Below, piece by piece: positions 35,743-48,101 of a stretch of 64,000 nucleotides of DNA. The DNA lies in NCBI RefSeq assembly GCF_030272615.1, contig NC_081407.1, positions 262,308,574-262,372,573 on the forward strand, in the 5' to 3' direction. Source of the DNA: Cryptomeria japonica (taxonomy: Eukaryota; Streptophyta; Pinopsida; Cupressales; Cupressaceae). Made by a program: the position numbers and the translations under genes. Below the pieces are notes generated by a model. That model was not told the DNA's origin and made no database searches. It saw nothing but the letters and a program-made list of their open reading frames with translations. How positions within the stretch are numbered: the stretch's first letter is position 1; each line of letters begins with the position of its first letter.

Positions 35743-38700
35743 GAACTAGTGGAAATTTTCATTTCCAACTTAAACAAAGAAATGGAATTTCACCTAGATG
35801 TCAAAGACACAGACTCTTTTAACGATATGATCACCAAGGGTATAAAATGTGAAAGGGCACTCATCAAAATCTTTAATGAACCCAAAGATGGTCCTCGCCC
35901 GCGCTTCAATAGCGATAAACTGAACTTCTGGAACAAGAATAAGAACATCGTCAACGATGGAGTTGTGGATGCTCAGACTGTCCAAAATGCACAACCTGTG
36001 GTTAGGTTTGTAGGACAAAATCCTCCACCTCAAAATAACACAAATGTTCCTCCTAATCAAGGTCGCATCACATCTCATGATGAACCAAGACCTCGTCCAC
36101 AAAAACAAAAACGCACATACACTCCCTTAGGGGAACCCATTGAAACAGTGATGCGACAACTCATTTCTCAAAATTTGATCACTCTACCTAAGTTATCAAA
36201 TTATGAGCCTCAAGTCAAACCGGCATGGTGGAGAGATACTGAACATTGTGAGTTCCATCAAGGAAGAGGACACAAGACAAGTAATTGTCACCGATTGAAA
36301 GATCTCATTCAGGATCTTATTGACCGAGGAGAAATTGAAATTGAAGGGCATGACCCAAAAACAACCAATAATGATCATCAGATGTTCAAGAATCCACTTC
36401 CATCGCAAGATCAAAGGGGTCCTTCCACTTCCAGATGAGGTCCTGATACCACTGATTATACGCAAGCTGCATATAATTACACTGTCAATCACTTGTATGA
36501 TGCCAGTGAACAAATTGCAACTATAACCTTCAAAAATCCCAACTCCAATTGCAATGTTGTTACACGTTGTGGCAAGGTCACCATAAAGGCAGCTCCACAA
36601 GGCACCACCTCCATCCCAAAGCAGTACAATCTTGTGGAATAATTAGACAAAACGCCTGCGCTTATATCCATTTTAGAGCTATTGCGCCTGTCACCATCTC
36701 ATAAAACTATCTTGGATCAAGCACTCCAAGAGGCGTCAGTCCCTGCAAACCTGAACACGGACCAATTTCAAGCCATGGTTGGAAATCTAAAGTCATCACC
36801 TTGTCTCACTTTTTCCGAAAGTGACAACTCTTCTTTCCAACAACCTCATAATGCTTCGCTACACATTGAAGGCTTTATCAACCAACACAGGATCAAGCGA
36901 GTCTTGATCGATAATGGAGCAGGCCTAAACATTTGCACACTACAGTTGGTCACAACATTGGGATATGCAATAGAATCAGTGGATCCTCGCAAGAAGATCA
37001 CCATCAAGGCCTATGATGATGCAGAGCGTTCATCCAAAGGAGCTGTGGTACTACCAATCCGAGTGGGCCCCGTGGTAAAGCACATCATTTGTCAAGTTCT
37101 GGACCTTCCTCTGCCATATAATCTATTATTAGGGAGACCTTGGATACATGCCATGCAAGCCGTTCCATCTACCTACCATTAATGTATCAAGTTCCCACAT
37201 AATGGTACAGAGATCACAATCCTGGGCGATGCAAATCCCTTTGCATATTGCCATAATATCAACCATCAACTAGAGATTACTGTTCCTAATAATAGGGAAG
37301 CCATTTCCTCCACATCATATGTAAATCCCGCCTCTCTTGCCAGTTCAAACACCCCTATACCCAAGCAAGAAAAGCTTAAGATGAAAGTCGCAGAGGAAGG
37401 TCCTGGAGAATACAACTTGAGTCAGCTCTTTTGTGTGGGACAAATGCCTACTTCTCCTAGAACGCATGGTAAACCACAGCAGTTACTCCAGCAACCACTA
37501 ATCACACCAGCATGTGCCTTGACGCCTTTCATCCTTGGAAAGAGTCAAGAGGAAGAAACACAAGATGAGGACCTAGCGGAATGGATCTATAAGGATCCCA
37601 TCACCACTGATAAACCACAAGTTACGCTTCCTACGGAACAGTATGGTAAAGGCCTCCTCATTATGCAAAGAATGGGATATGATGGTCAGAGTGCTTTAGG
37701 ATATTGCAAACAAGGACGACATGAACCTCTGCTACCAGAATTCAAGACCAAAGGTAATACTGGCCTAGGCTTTGAAAAAGAGATCCTTTCTAAACTCAGA
37801 TTCAAAGGCAAACCTAGCAAACCATTTTGCCCACCTACTGCAAAGAGGACACCTTTCATAATCAAAGCGCCATCAAGCACTATCCCCACTGCCCCATCGA
37901 GGCTCACAACTCCACCGCAACCATCACCAATGTCACTCATCCCATCAAACGAACTCGTAATTCCATCAGCGACACCATTAGCAGGAGCAACTGTATCCGA
38001 ACCCGCAGCAGCATCTATGGCACCAGCCGTTCCAACAGAAGCCACTAAGTCAACACTGCCGATACTTCCAGTGACAAATCCTTTAAATCCCATCACGGTT
38101 CATGCAGCACCGATCACTACAAAGATACATAAACCAATCACACCTACCGTGTTTAACTCCAAAGACATCCCAGTATGGTATAGCAATCGGATGCTGGAGA
38201 GTGATTCAGAGACCGACTCACATGAGTGGGAATTTGATTCTGTACAGCTTAACACTTCAGATGAGGAAGACACATCACCACCTCCGCCCCACAAAGACAT
38301 CCCTGTTTACGGAGAAGCACAGATAAAGACCACTTGGGTACCTGAGCTGGAAACATCTTCCACAGACCCTACGTCTCATCCTACGCCTGATTCTGACAGG
38401 GAGAGTACCATCAACGACCTTCACCACACTGTCTTAACCCTCACTGATACCTCTAACGAACTTAATCTAATCGATGAAGTAATGCCCATTATCCACCCTG
38501 AACTCATTGAATGGAACCAACCAAATCCCCCATGTCTTGACCTCTTCCAGAACGATGAGGCTATCATTGACTTTTTGGAATTAAGGGATAATCTACCAAG
38601 CGGGGATCACAAAGATGGATTCGCCGTTGAACTTAATAGCGCAGCATACTTCGGGGCGGATGCCAAACCTTTCAACTGCAAAAATATAACATTAAAACAT

Positions 38701-40392
38701 GGATCTTCTAGTGAAAACCACACTGTGGCGCTGTTTGATCCAACAAAAGTAAAAAGAAAGAGCGTATCCAATGGTGAAAACCTCTCTGAGGCGCCTAAGG
38801 ATGAAGGGTTTGACATCCTCCCTGCTAGTACACAACAGGAACGATCAATGATTCTCATCGAGGAAACCAAAGAATACAATGTGGGGACTCCTGAAAATCC
38901 TCATATCATACATCTGGCATCTCTTCTCACTCCAGAGGAACAACCTCAATTCATAGAGTTCTTCCAGCAGCGTCAGATCAGCTTTGCATGGTCATATGCA
39001 GACATGCCTGGGCTTGATCTGGATTTAGTTATGCATCATCTCACAGTAGCAAAAGGCGCCAAACCTGTCAAACAAAAGCTTCGTAAAATGCATCCTCAGA
39101 TTGCCGTGCTAGTCAAAACTGAACTCAAGAAACTCCTGGATGTTGGTTTCATTAGACCAATTGATTATGCAGAATGGATCTCCAACATTGTGCCTATCGG
39201 CAAACCAAAAGGGGGCATCCGCATTTGTACTGACTTCAGAGATTTGAATAAGGCATGTCCTAAGGATGACTTTCCCCTACCAAATATCGACATCATAGTG
39301 GATTTGACAGTAGGACATGCCATGCTTTCACTCATGGATGGCTTTTCCGGCTACAATCAGATAAAGATCGCCCCCGAATATCAACATAAGACAGCCTTCA
39401 CATGTCCCTGGGGCACATACTGCTGGAATGTAATGCCTTTCGGTCTAAAGAATGGAGGAGCGACCTATCAAAGAGCAATGACCACCATCTTCCATGACAT
39501 GATGCATACTATGATGGAAGATTATGTGGATGACTTACTAGCAAAATCACTCACTAGAGATGGACATCTCCACATCTTAGATAAAATCTTTGATAGACTG
39601 GAACAATACCATGTTCGACTCAACCCAAAGAAATGTGTCTTTGGAGTGACCTCCGGGAAGCTTCTAGGATACATTGTCTCAAGCAAAGGCATTGAGGTCG
39701 ATCCAGCAAAGGTTAAGGCAATAATGGACATGCCACCACCAAAGAATATCAGTCAGCTAAGGACATTACAAGGACGGCTTCAATCCATCCGAAGATTCAT
39801 TGCACAATTGGCTGATAAGTGTCACCCATTCACACACTTGCTACACAAGAACATCCGCTTTCAGTGGGATACCAGATGCCAACAAGCATTTCAGACGCTT
39901 AAAGACTATCTCATGAATCCACCATTGTTGATGCCACCAGATCCAAGTAGACCATTGTTACTCTATATCTCGGCAACAAGTACGACATTGGTTGTACTAC
40001 TGGCACAACATAATGCAGAAGGCAAAGAATGTGCTATATACTACATCTCTCGCACACTGGTTGGCTATGAACTCAATTACACACCTATTGAGCGAGCTTG
40101 CCTAGCAGTAATCCTAGCAGCCACTAAACTGAGGCACTATCTATTGACACACAAGGTACAAGTCATTGCAAAGATTGATCCACTCAAGTATTTACTCAGC
40201 AAAGCAGCATTGATAGGCCGCTTGGCCAAATGGGTGATGATTCTAAGTGAATTTGACATCGAGTATGTGGACCGTAAGGCTATCAAAGGTCAAGTTATTG
40301 CAGATCAGTTGGCCGATGCACCACTCATAGGCGATCATCCTCTCATGTCCAATTTTCCAGATGAAGAGATATTCATGATCACAGAAGCATAG

Positions 40393-40790
40393 CCATGGAA
40401 ATTATACTTTGATGGTTCATACACTAGGCATGGCTTGGGGGCAGGCATTTTGTTTATCACACCTCAAGGTGATAGCATCCCGAAGTCTTACAGGCTCACA
40501 TTTCCATGCACAAACAACATAGCAGAGTATGAGGCTTTGATCACAGGACTCAGGCTAGCCATACAATGGAAATTAAAAGAACTACAAGTATATGGCGACT
40601 CCCAACTGGTCATTCGACAAGCAACAGATGAGTATCAGACCAAGGATGATAAACTCATGCCATACAAACAAATGGTGGACACTCTAAAGACATCATTTAC
40701 TACTATCATTTTTGAGTAGATACCAAGAGATCAGAATCGAGCTGCTGACGCTATGGCTACTATCGCATCTCTCCTAGATCTTCCACAGAA
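40393..40790 (+). pseudogene. Archaeal-type RNase H domain of element D
   Basis: Between the RT-linked RNase H and integrase. Motifs are LYFDGSYTRHGLGAG, NNIAEYEALITGLRLA, YGDSQLVIRQ and the final helix RAADAMATIA, giving the Asp/Glu/Asp/Asp set. It is bounded by TAG at 40390 and contains a TAG at 40717. This is the standard position in Tat elements, and it contrasts with element C. Confidence 0.85.
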
Positions 40791-42559
40791 TTCAACACGC
40801 TATGAGTTTTTGGTAGAACAGCTTTGGATCCCCGCTTATGATATCCCTGAATCTGAAATGATATGTCGCCTTGTCGGTTCTGAATCCCCATGGTACGGTG
40901 AGTTCTACACCTATCTCCGTGATCATACCCTTCCTCCTAACCAATCAAATAACCAACGTAAAACCTTCATTCGCCAAACTGCTCGATATACCATTATTGC
41001 CGAAACCCTATACCGACGCGGTCTTGATGGTACTCTCCTTCGATGTCTAGAACAAGATGAGATAACAAAGGCCTTGGAAGAGGTACATGAAGGAATTTGT
41101 GGGACTCACTCAAGTGGTCCATCACTAGCCAAGAAACTCCTGCGCAATGGATATTATTGGCCATCTATGGAAAAGGATTCCTACTACTTTGTCAGAAAAT
41201 GCAAGAAATGTCAAGTTCACGGTGACCTGATACATGCACCAGCACAGGAACTGCAACCAATCACAACACCATGGCCTTTTTGTCAATGGGGCCTCGACCT
41301 TGTGGGTAAGATTCATCCATCTTCATCCAACGGCCATAAATTCATTATTACCGCCACCGAATATTTCACTAAGTGGATCGAAGCTGTTCCACTTACCCAA
41401 GTCACCGACAAGCAGATCGCCTCATTCATCCTCAACTACATCATCTGTCGGTATGGTGTGCCCATGTCCATTGTCACAGATAACGGTCTTCCTTTCAAAA
41501 ATCAGGATGTCCGTGAGCTTTGTGAGAAATTTCATATCCAACACCGCTTTTCCACTCCCTATTACCCACAAGGCAATGGTCAGGCCGAAGCATCCAATAA
41601 GAACATATTAAGAATCCTAAAGAAGACAGTCAATGATGCCGGTCGTGATTGGCATGTTCAATTGAATCCAGCGTTATGGGCATATCGAACTAGCATTCAG
41701 ACCCCTACAGGTGCAACTCCTTATTCATTGGTCTATGGTCCTGAAGCTATCTTACCTATTGAGGTCGAGATACCATCACTACGGGTTTCATTGCACAATC
41801 TCATCGATGATGATGCATACAGAGTATCCCGTCTTCAGGACTTGGAGTTACTTGATGAGAAGCGACAAGCTGCATACAATCATCTCAAAGCCTATCAGCA
41901 GCGCATGAGTAGAAGCTACAATCACCGAGTTAGATCTCGTACATTTGAGGTAGGTGATCTTGTTCTTCAAGAGAATCCTCGCAACCAACCAAATAGAGAA
42001 CATCAAGGCAAGTTTGAATCAAATTGGTTGGGCCCATATGTTGTCACTGCTGTATTCAGGTCCGGGGCATATCAGTTAGCTACTTCAGAAGGAGAACCAC
42101 TTGCAGATCCAATCAATAGCATGCACCTCAAACGGTTTTATACCTATGGTATATGGAGCATCAGGATCCCCTGCATATCAGAAAAATACCAAAAACATTC
42201 AGAAAAATGTCCTAAACAAAATACAAAAACATTCAAAAAAGTAAAGAAAAATCATGCATCCAAATGGTGAACAACCACTCCGGTGGCACCTTGGGTAAGT
42301 GCGATGGTGAAAACCTGGCAAACAGGCGCCACTCGTAAAGACAATGGCTCCAGTATCTTTCAGGCTTGTTGCGATCACATTCATGCACACATACATCCAT
42401 CCATCCCAACCATGGCTTGTTATTTGATCTGCAATTAAGAAAGTACTCCATGCATCTAGCATCCCACCTTTTCATAGTCAGGTCTACAAACTGAGGGCAA
42501 TACCCTTATCCTAGTGATGGAAGTGGATTCTACATTGTCTTATGTGTCATTGCACTCTT

Positions 42560-42800
42560 CATTCAAGTGATCATCAGAAAATACAAAAACATTCAAAAAT
42601 GTCCCAGAAAATATCAAAAACATTCACAAACAATACAAAATCCAAAAACATTCAAAAATAACTTTCAAAAAACCAAAAACATTCAAACATGTCTCACAAA
42701 AATTCAAACAAACATTCAAAATTGTTTCACAAAATCCAAAAACATCAAAAAATCATCGAAAATCACACAAAAACATGGCAACACCTTGTACATACCCATC
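42560..42800 (+). repeat. Degenerate AAAAACATTCA repeats
   Basis: At least eight imperfect copies of AAAAACATTCA(A) with variable spacers. The same word also appears at 42185-42240, directly after the integrase region. Confidence 0.65.
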
Positions 42801-44246
42801 CATGCAGATACCAAAAACAAACATTGACAAACTACTCACACAATCAACATCAACAAATCCAAAACTGTCTTTAAAACAAGGATGCATCCTTCCTTACCAA
42901 AACAAAGACAAAAGTGACGTTTTCTCTGACAAGAAAATTATGTTAAGCTATCAAATGCTTGGTTGATTCGTGAGTAATTCATTTGTTTATCTGTATCGGG
43001 ATCTTTCAGCATTGTTTTGTATCGTTTGCGCATTATTTCCGATGAAGTTCTGGGGCATGCACTAATGGTGTCTACGTGGGAAGTTCACTAAGCTACGTGA
43101 TCTTATGCCAAATGCAGTCATAGATCACTACGGCTTGCTGACTATAGCGTATATCTCGACCATATGGACATGAACCATTACCAAGGATCCATATTCTTTA
43201 TTCTTTATGTAAATATGCTGTTTGGTTGCAGGTACAATGCTCATCCTTTGGTTCCTCTTCCTCCAAATTGGGTAAAGGTTTTATTTCTTAGTACGGTATG
43301 CACTTGTCTCAGGATCTGATCAACCTAAGATCAAGGAGGATGATCCAAGTCATACATGAAAGGAGATAAATCCTTGTCTGTTCCGCAAGCAATACTCTGG
43401 TCGACTTGACCCTTATATCAAGCCGTTTGTATTAACTTGCTATATTAACACCCATGAAAGGAATACTCAGGTCATCTTGAATCATTGTGTCAAGATGCTT
43501 GTATTCTCTTCCAACATTTTAAAGCTCAATGATGAAAATAGAGCACTATGGATCGTCATTTCACCTCATCTGTTTATACATTTGCATTCCATTGCATATC
43601 ACCCATCCATTCATTCATATGCAGCATTAACATGTAAAAATAACTAAAAGCTTGTCTTGGATACAAATCACGACCGAGTACTCTGATACATCATTAATGC
43701 ATCATGCAAAGTCTTAAAAACCTTGCATTCCTCATAGTCATATCATCATTGCATTTAGGTGCATCTTGCATTGCGACCATTCATGTCATGTTTAAACTTA
43801 GACATTGCATATAGTTCATTATTGACATTAGTTTTCATTAAACAAAATCATTTTTATCATTGCATCAATCATAAATAATTAGATTCATTCATGAGCTTAA
43901 CTTGTCTTTGTTTGTTTTAAATCATTTACTAAGCATTTCATCCAGTGTAAATTATCCATTATCAATATTATTAATCTTTTCATCATTTATCATTTGCATA
44001 CATTTCTTTATAGTTAAAAGATGCATTCATTCATTACTAAGTATCTTCTTATGGTCATTGTAAGATTCATTCACATTGCATTCCTTATCATTACATTAAG
44101 GTGCAGTTATTATACTCATTAGTTATAGTATCATCCCGTTATCATTTGTACTTACAAACATATTTTAAACGCATTTTAGATTCATAAGACCATTTGTTTA
44201 CAAAACATTGGTTCATACCATTTCATATATCCATTTTACGTATGCA

Positions 44247-44475
44247 TTCATTTAGGCATCATCATATAAACACTTGTACTTTACATTTGTTTATCCATCT
44301 GCATTCATTTTAATATCATCATATAAACACTTGTACTTTACATTTGTTTATTCATCTGCATTCATTTAGGCATCATCATATAAACACTTGTACTTTACAT
44401 TTGTTTATCCATCTGCATTCATTTAGGCATCATCATATAAACATTTGTACTTTACATTTTGTTTATCCATATTAC
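44247..44475 (+). repeat. 57-bp tandem repeat, four copies
   Basis: Units start at 44247, about 44304, 44361 and 44418, each beginning TTCATTTAGGCATCATCATA. Copy 2 has an altered start and copy 4 diverges at its end. Confidence 0.85.
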
Positions 44476-44949
44476 ATTCATCTAAACACATCTAGATGCA
44501 TATTCATACATAACATCATTCATTCAAACATCGTCACATAAATCATCTTATCATTGCATAGCAATAGGAAACACTATAAATCCTGTTCATGCATCAAGCA
44601 TAAGCATATATCCTCATCATGGCATTCCATACATAAAGCATTACATCACAAATCAAATACATCAATAAACATATCATCCTGCATTCATATGTCAGTATAT
44701 CACATCATACATCATCATAAAAACATGCATAAAAGAAACATCTCGTATACATCTAAGCAATAAATCATCATCATGCATCAACATCCATACATCATCACAT
44801 GCATAATCATCACAAATATGGGATCTCCTCATATATATCAACTCATATATCAGAGTACAATGAAGTCTACAAAATCAGCTACCAAGAGCCATCCAAGATA
44901 CAGTCCAAAAATAGACAATGATACAATACATGTATGCAAAAATGCTCTC

Positions 44950-46960
44950 TCAAATGCCACTCTGGCCAGATGCTGTACCACCACCACCCCTACCTGCTCC
45001 ACCACTGGTACCTACACCACCTGATCCATCTCTCCGTGGAGGCCTCATCGAACCCCCACTCCCTCCTGCATCCCCTGATCTCTCCTGCCGTAGAGGACCC
45101 ATCACACCCCCACTGCTCTGCATCCTCTGTGATCGCTCGGATCTGGCCTGCCATATCTGTGAATAGCTGAGAGCTCGCTGGCTAATCGGTACCACCTGCT
45201 CATATAACCCTCGCCAGTACTCTATCTCCGCCTGTGCTCGCTGTATCTCCCTCATAACCTCTCCTGAAGGCCCCTGTGCACCAGTCCGCACTCTCTCCTG
45301 CAGCTCCGCCAATCTCTCCACCGCAGTATCTTTCTCCCACAGCACCACTGTCAGCTCTGACTCATGTGCAAATAGCTGCACATCTCTAGCTGCTACCTCC
45401 GCCTCTAATCTCTCTACCCGGGTCTGCAAATAACCTATCATGTGCTCTCGCAGATCCCCAGTAGCTCCCTCCCCCATGTCCATGGCTGCCGCACCTGTAT
45501 CACCCCCTCCACTCAGTCCCTCCCTTGCACCACCCTCCCCTGCACCTGTAGCCATCGGGATCTCTCTCTCCATCCCCCTTCCACTCAGCTGCACTCCTCC
45601 CTGCATCAAAGGTCCCTATGATATCTGAAGAGGTAGTCCACCTCTCCCTCTCCGCTGCCTCGGCATCCCCAATCCTCCTCCTCCTCCTCCTCCTCCTCCA
45701 TCTCCACCTCCATCTCCTCCGCCACCTCCCCCGCCACCTCCATCTCCACCTCCTCCTACTCCTCCTCCTCCTCGACCTCCTGCTCTCCGTCCTCGTCCCC
45801 GTCCCCTCTCATCCTCAAACGCTGGGATCGGCTCAGCTGGGTCTGATATCCATCGGATTCGGTGCGCCGCTCGATACTGTGTATACTCTGCTGTCACACC
45901 TGCATCCACGACCCTCGGTCGTAAGTCTCATGGCCTCGCCTACAGTGTCCGGAACTCTGCCAGTGCCTGATCATACGGTAGCACTGGACCCCATGCATAC
46001 CGCTCTCGGATCACTCGTGCATACTCCCCTGATCCACTCGGCAGTCCCTGCTGCCGTCCAAACTGCCTCATCACCCATCCCGGCACCTGTCTCTCTACAT
46101 GATACAAGGTCCTCCCAATGAAGAATCGGGTCATGAAGCAATACGGTAGTGCCTCCACATCATCCTCCCATGGCTCACACTCCAAGTATGGCCGCCAGAT
46201 CACTGCATCCAAATCATCTAATGCCCACCGCCACCACTCTAGCTTCCCCAAGTGGGGCTGGCTCATCATACCACTATACATAAACATATAGGGCTGGTCC
46301 ATGGCTCGGAATCTCAGACTCACTGGTCGAGTCACTGGTAAGTGCTCCCATGCCCACTGCTAGAGACCCCCGCCCTCTGTACACTACCTCGTGTAACTCC
46401 TAATACATATGCGCTAACATGCACGACCCCTAGGCATATCGGGTCCCCTCAGTCACCATCATCTCTATCACCTGTCCCCATCCCACCGCCAATCCATGTG
46501 ACCGCCTGTCGGGACACAGAAGTCCTCCGACGATCCCTGACAATACTGCTGGAAGGGGCTCATATAGTGCCGCTATATCCTCCCATGCGATCGAGCCATC
46601 ATCGATGTATACATCCTCCTCAAATATCCGCTGACAGGACACTGTCCCCCAGGATCTATCATATGTCACCAGCTGCCCTCGAATCGGAATCCGAAGGATA
46701 CGCCACACGTCCTCTAAAGTCACCGTCATCTCGCCCTGGGCTAGATGGAACGTGCACGTTTCACTGTGCCATCGCTCTGCCAATGCTGTGATCAGGCCAT
46801 GATTCATCCGAATCACGGGCATATGCATCACCTCGTAGAGGCCAGTAGCCGCAATACAATCAATCTCTATCTGCGTCAATCGATCCGGTAATCCCTGTGT
46901 CGCGGGGTGGCGCTCACGTAACTGCAACACGCGCAGATCCTCCTGCACATAGACATTCAT
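44950..46960 (-). pseudogene. Antisense plant mobile domain (PMD) gene of element D
   Basis: Opposite to gag-pol, ATG 46960 starts a protein with the PMD signature. In order: ITALAERWHSETCTFHLAQGEMTVTLEDVWRIL (46800-46700; the spelled motif is cut across GEMTVTLEDV), RSHGLAVGW, then WAWEHLP (46360-46340) and a Trp/Asp-rich segment to about 45940. PMD proteins (the MAIN/MAIL family and transposon-borne relatives) act in heterochromatin silencing and meristem maintenance in plants. The C-terminal part is Gly/Arg-rich, encoded by a GGN run (45800-45680), then coiled coil (45480-45250), then a Gly/Ser tail. The frame is broken by TAG near 46429, a frame change and TAG near 46365, and stops near 45937 and 45613. 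GC content is much higher than in the rest of the element. The TATA box and leader array to its right suggest its own transcription unit. Confidence 0.85.
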
Positions 46961-46963
46961 CAA

Positions 46964-47230
46964 TCACCATCAGTTGTTTTGTTATCAAACTTTCTTAAGT
47001 TTAAACCTAGACTATCATCAGATACTTTGATCAAGTATCTTTGGGTCTCAACAGGTAAGCAATCATGGCCGCCTAGACTTCAACAGGCATTTATCCTAAC
47101 AAATGACCTAAGTCTCATCGGGCTGCTATGGTTCAAAACAACTCCCACTTCACCTCGCCATCCATCAATCGTTAGGCATCAAGAGATTTATTTTGTCCAA
47201 AACTGGGGCATCTCGTTATCCTAAGGCAAA
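46964..47230. other. Leader between antisense array and PMD start
   Basis: About 270 bp with no ORF. On the minus strand it would be the proximal 5' leader of the PMD transcript. Confidence 0.5.
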
Positions 47231-47540
47231 AGCGCTATTTTATCTACAATAGCGCTAGTTCTACACAATAGCGCTACAACAAAATCAATAGCGCTCAAAC
47301 CACTCTACAATAGCGCTACAAACCTAAAGCGCTAAAAACGCTATACAATAGCGCTATTACCCATCAATAGCGCTCACTTAACCCTACGATAGCGCTAATT
47401 TGTCAAAAGCGCTAAAACTTGCCTACAAAAGTGCTAATTAATAGCCAAAGCGCTCAAACTAGCTTACAAAAGCGCTATTGCGGCACAATAACGCTACTTC
47501 ATGGAGCAGAAGCGCTAAAAACATAGTTCCAGCGCTCTTG
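47231..47540 (-). repeat. AGCGCT array upstream of the antisense PMD gene
   Basis: About fourteen GCGCT cores occur in 310 bp. Read on the plus strand they are CAATAGCGCT or CAAAAGCGCT, so on the minus strand they read AGCGCTATTG. This is the same sense relative to the PMD gene as the 5' array has relative to gag-pol. Confidence 0.82.
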
Positions 47541-47783
47541 CTCCGACTTGACTTGGACTCAGCTAAAACCATATTAAAAATGCATGAAAAGATAGTTTTC
47601 GAATTTGCGTACCGCTGGTCCATAGTCGGCTGGGCGCTGGAATCGTCGCACTCGCTCAAATCGGTGCTCGGTGATCGGAAACGGCATCGTAGCTCCTCCT
47701 TGCTCCTCCAAATGTCACTGTCAGAGCTCTCGTTTTCAACTGGTCGCGGTCACAAATGATCCTATTTTCACCCCTTTCACCCC

Positions 47784-47790
47784 ATTTATA
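47784..47790 (-). promoter_or_regulatory. Putative TATA box for the antisense PMD transcript
   Basis: On the minus strand GGGGGGTATAAATGGG, about 250 bp upstream of the array and 830 bp upstream of the PMD ATG. It is an isolated consensus TATA box in otherwise C/T-rich DNA. Confidence 0.5.
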
Positions 47791-48089
47791 CCCCCCGCTG
47801 TCACCGTAACTTCACCCTGCTCATCGCCGTGGTCCCCGTGAACTTCCTGAGCCTCCCATTTCTCCCAGTTTCCCCCGATTTCTTCTATTTTTCACCAGTA
47901 TACCTAACTTCTTCTCTTCTATCACCCTGCCAATTTTCATTCTTTTTCGAGAGATCGCCCGATTTTTTTTGAAATTTTTCGGCCCATCTCTTGAGGGGGC
48001 ATACCACCCATTAAATTTACATTTTATGGGGCATTTCTTCGCACCAGTTTTTCTTTCTTTGAAACGATGCGATAAACCGCACCGTCTCA

Positions 48090-48101
48090 AAGAGGGGCAA
48101 A
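48090..48101 (+). promoter_or_regulatory. Element D polypurine tract
   Basis: AAGAGGGGCAAA directly abuts the 3' LTR start at 48102. It is mostly purine with one C. Confidence 0.75.

Larger units (their letters stand above)
34700..42270 (+). pseudogene. gag-pol: Element D Gag-Pol polyprotein (Gag-PR-Gpatch-RT-RH-aRH-INT), disabled
   Basis: The first ATG (34700) opens Gag, with a TGA at codon 7. The frame shifts once because a 176-bp segment is tandemly duplicated (35391-35742). It then stays in one frame to 42270, with stops near 35566, 36436, 36640, 37180, 40390 and 40717. Gag has an acidic/polar start, a Pro-rich linker (35050) and the retrotransposon Gag core (35200-35560). A HCxFHxxxGHxxxxC-like finger is near 36245. 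Protease has DNGA at 36910 and LLGRPWI. A G-patch-like segment is at about 37640-37780, followed by a long Pro/Thr-rich linker. RT (39060-39750) has YVDD at 39523-39534. The RT-linked RNase H (39930-40330) lacks its first Asp. Archaeal RNase H and integrase follow, with an intact HHCC finger and D, D, E residues (GLDLV, VTDNG, GQAEA). Apart from the few stops this is the best-preserved pol in the window. Confidence 0.94.
42271..44946. other. Simple-sequence-rich spacer of element D
   Basis: 2.7 kb without a credible gene. 42150-42250 and 42560-42800 are built of degenerate AAAAACATTCA words. 42960-43560 is ordinary unique-looking sequence. 43560-44900 is dominated by CATCAT/CATTCAT words, including a 57-bp tandem repeat. 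Confidence 0.7.

Noticed and set aside
45618-46121. Plus-strand frame rich in Leu/Pro/His
   Set aside because: Shadow of the Gly-rich part of the antisense PMD gene, caused by the GGN/NCC run.
47821-48090. 89-codon basic frame on the minus strand
   Set aside because: Lies upstream of the putative antisense TATA box, is low in complexity and has no recognisable motif.
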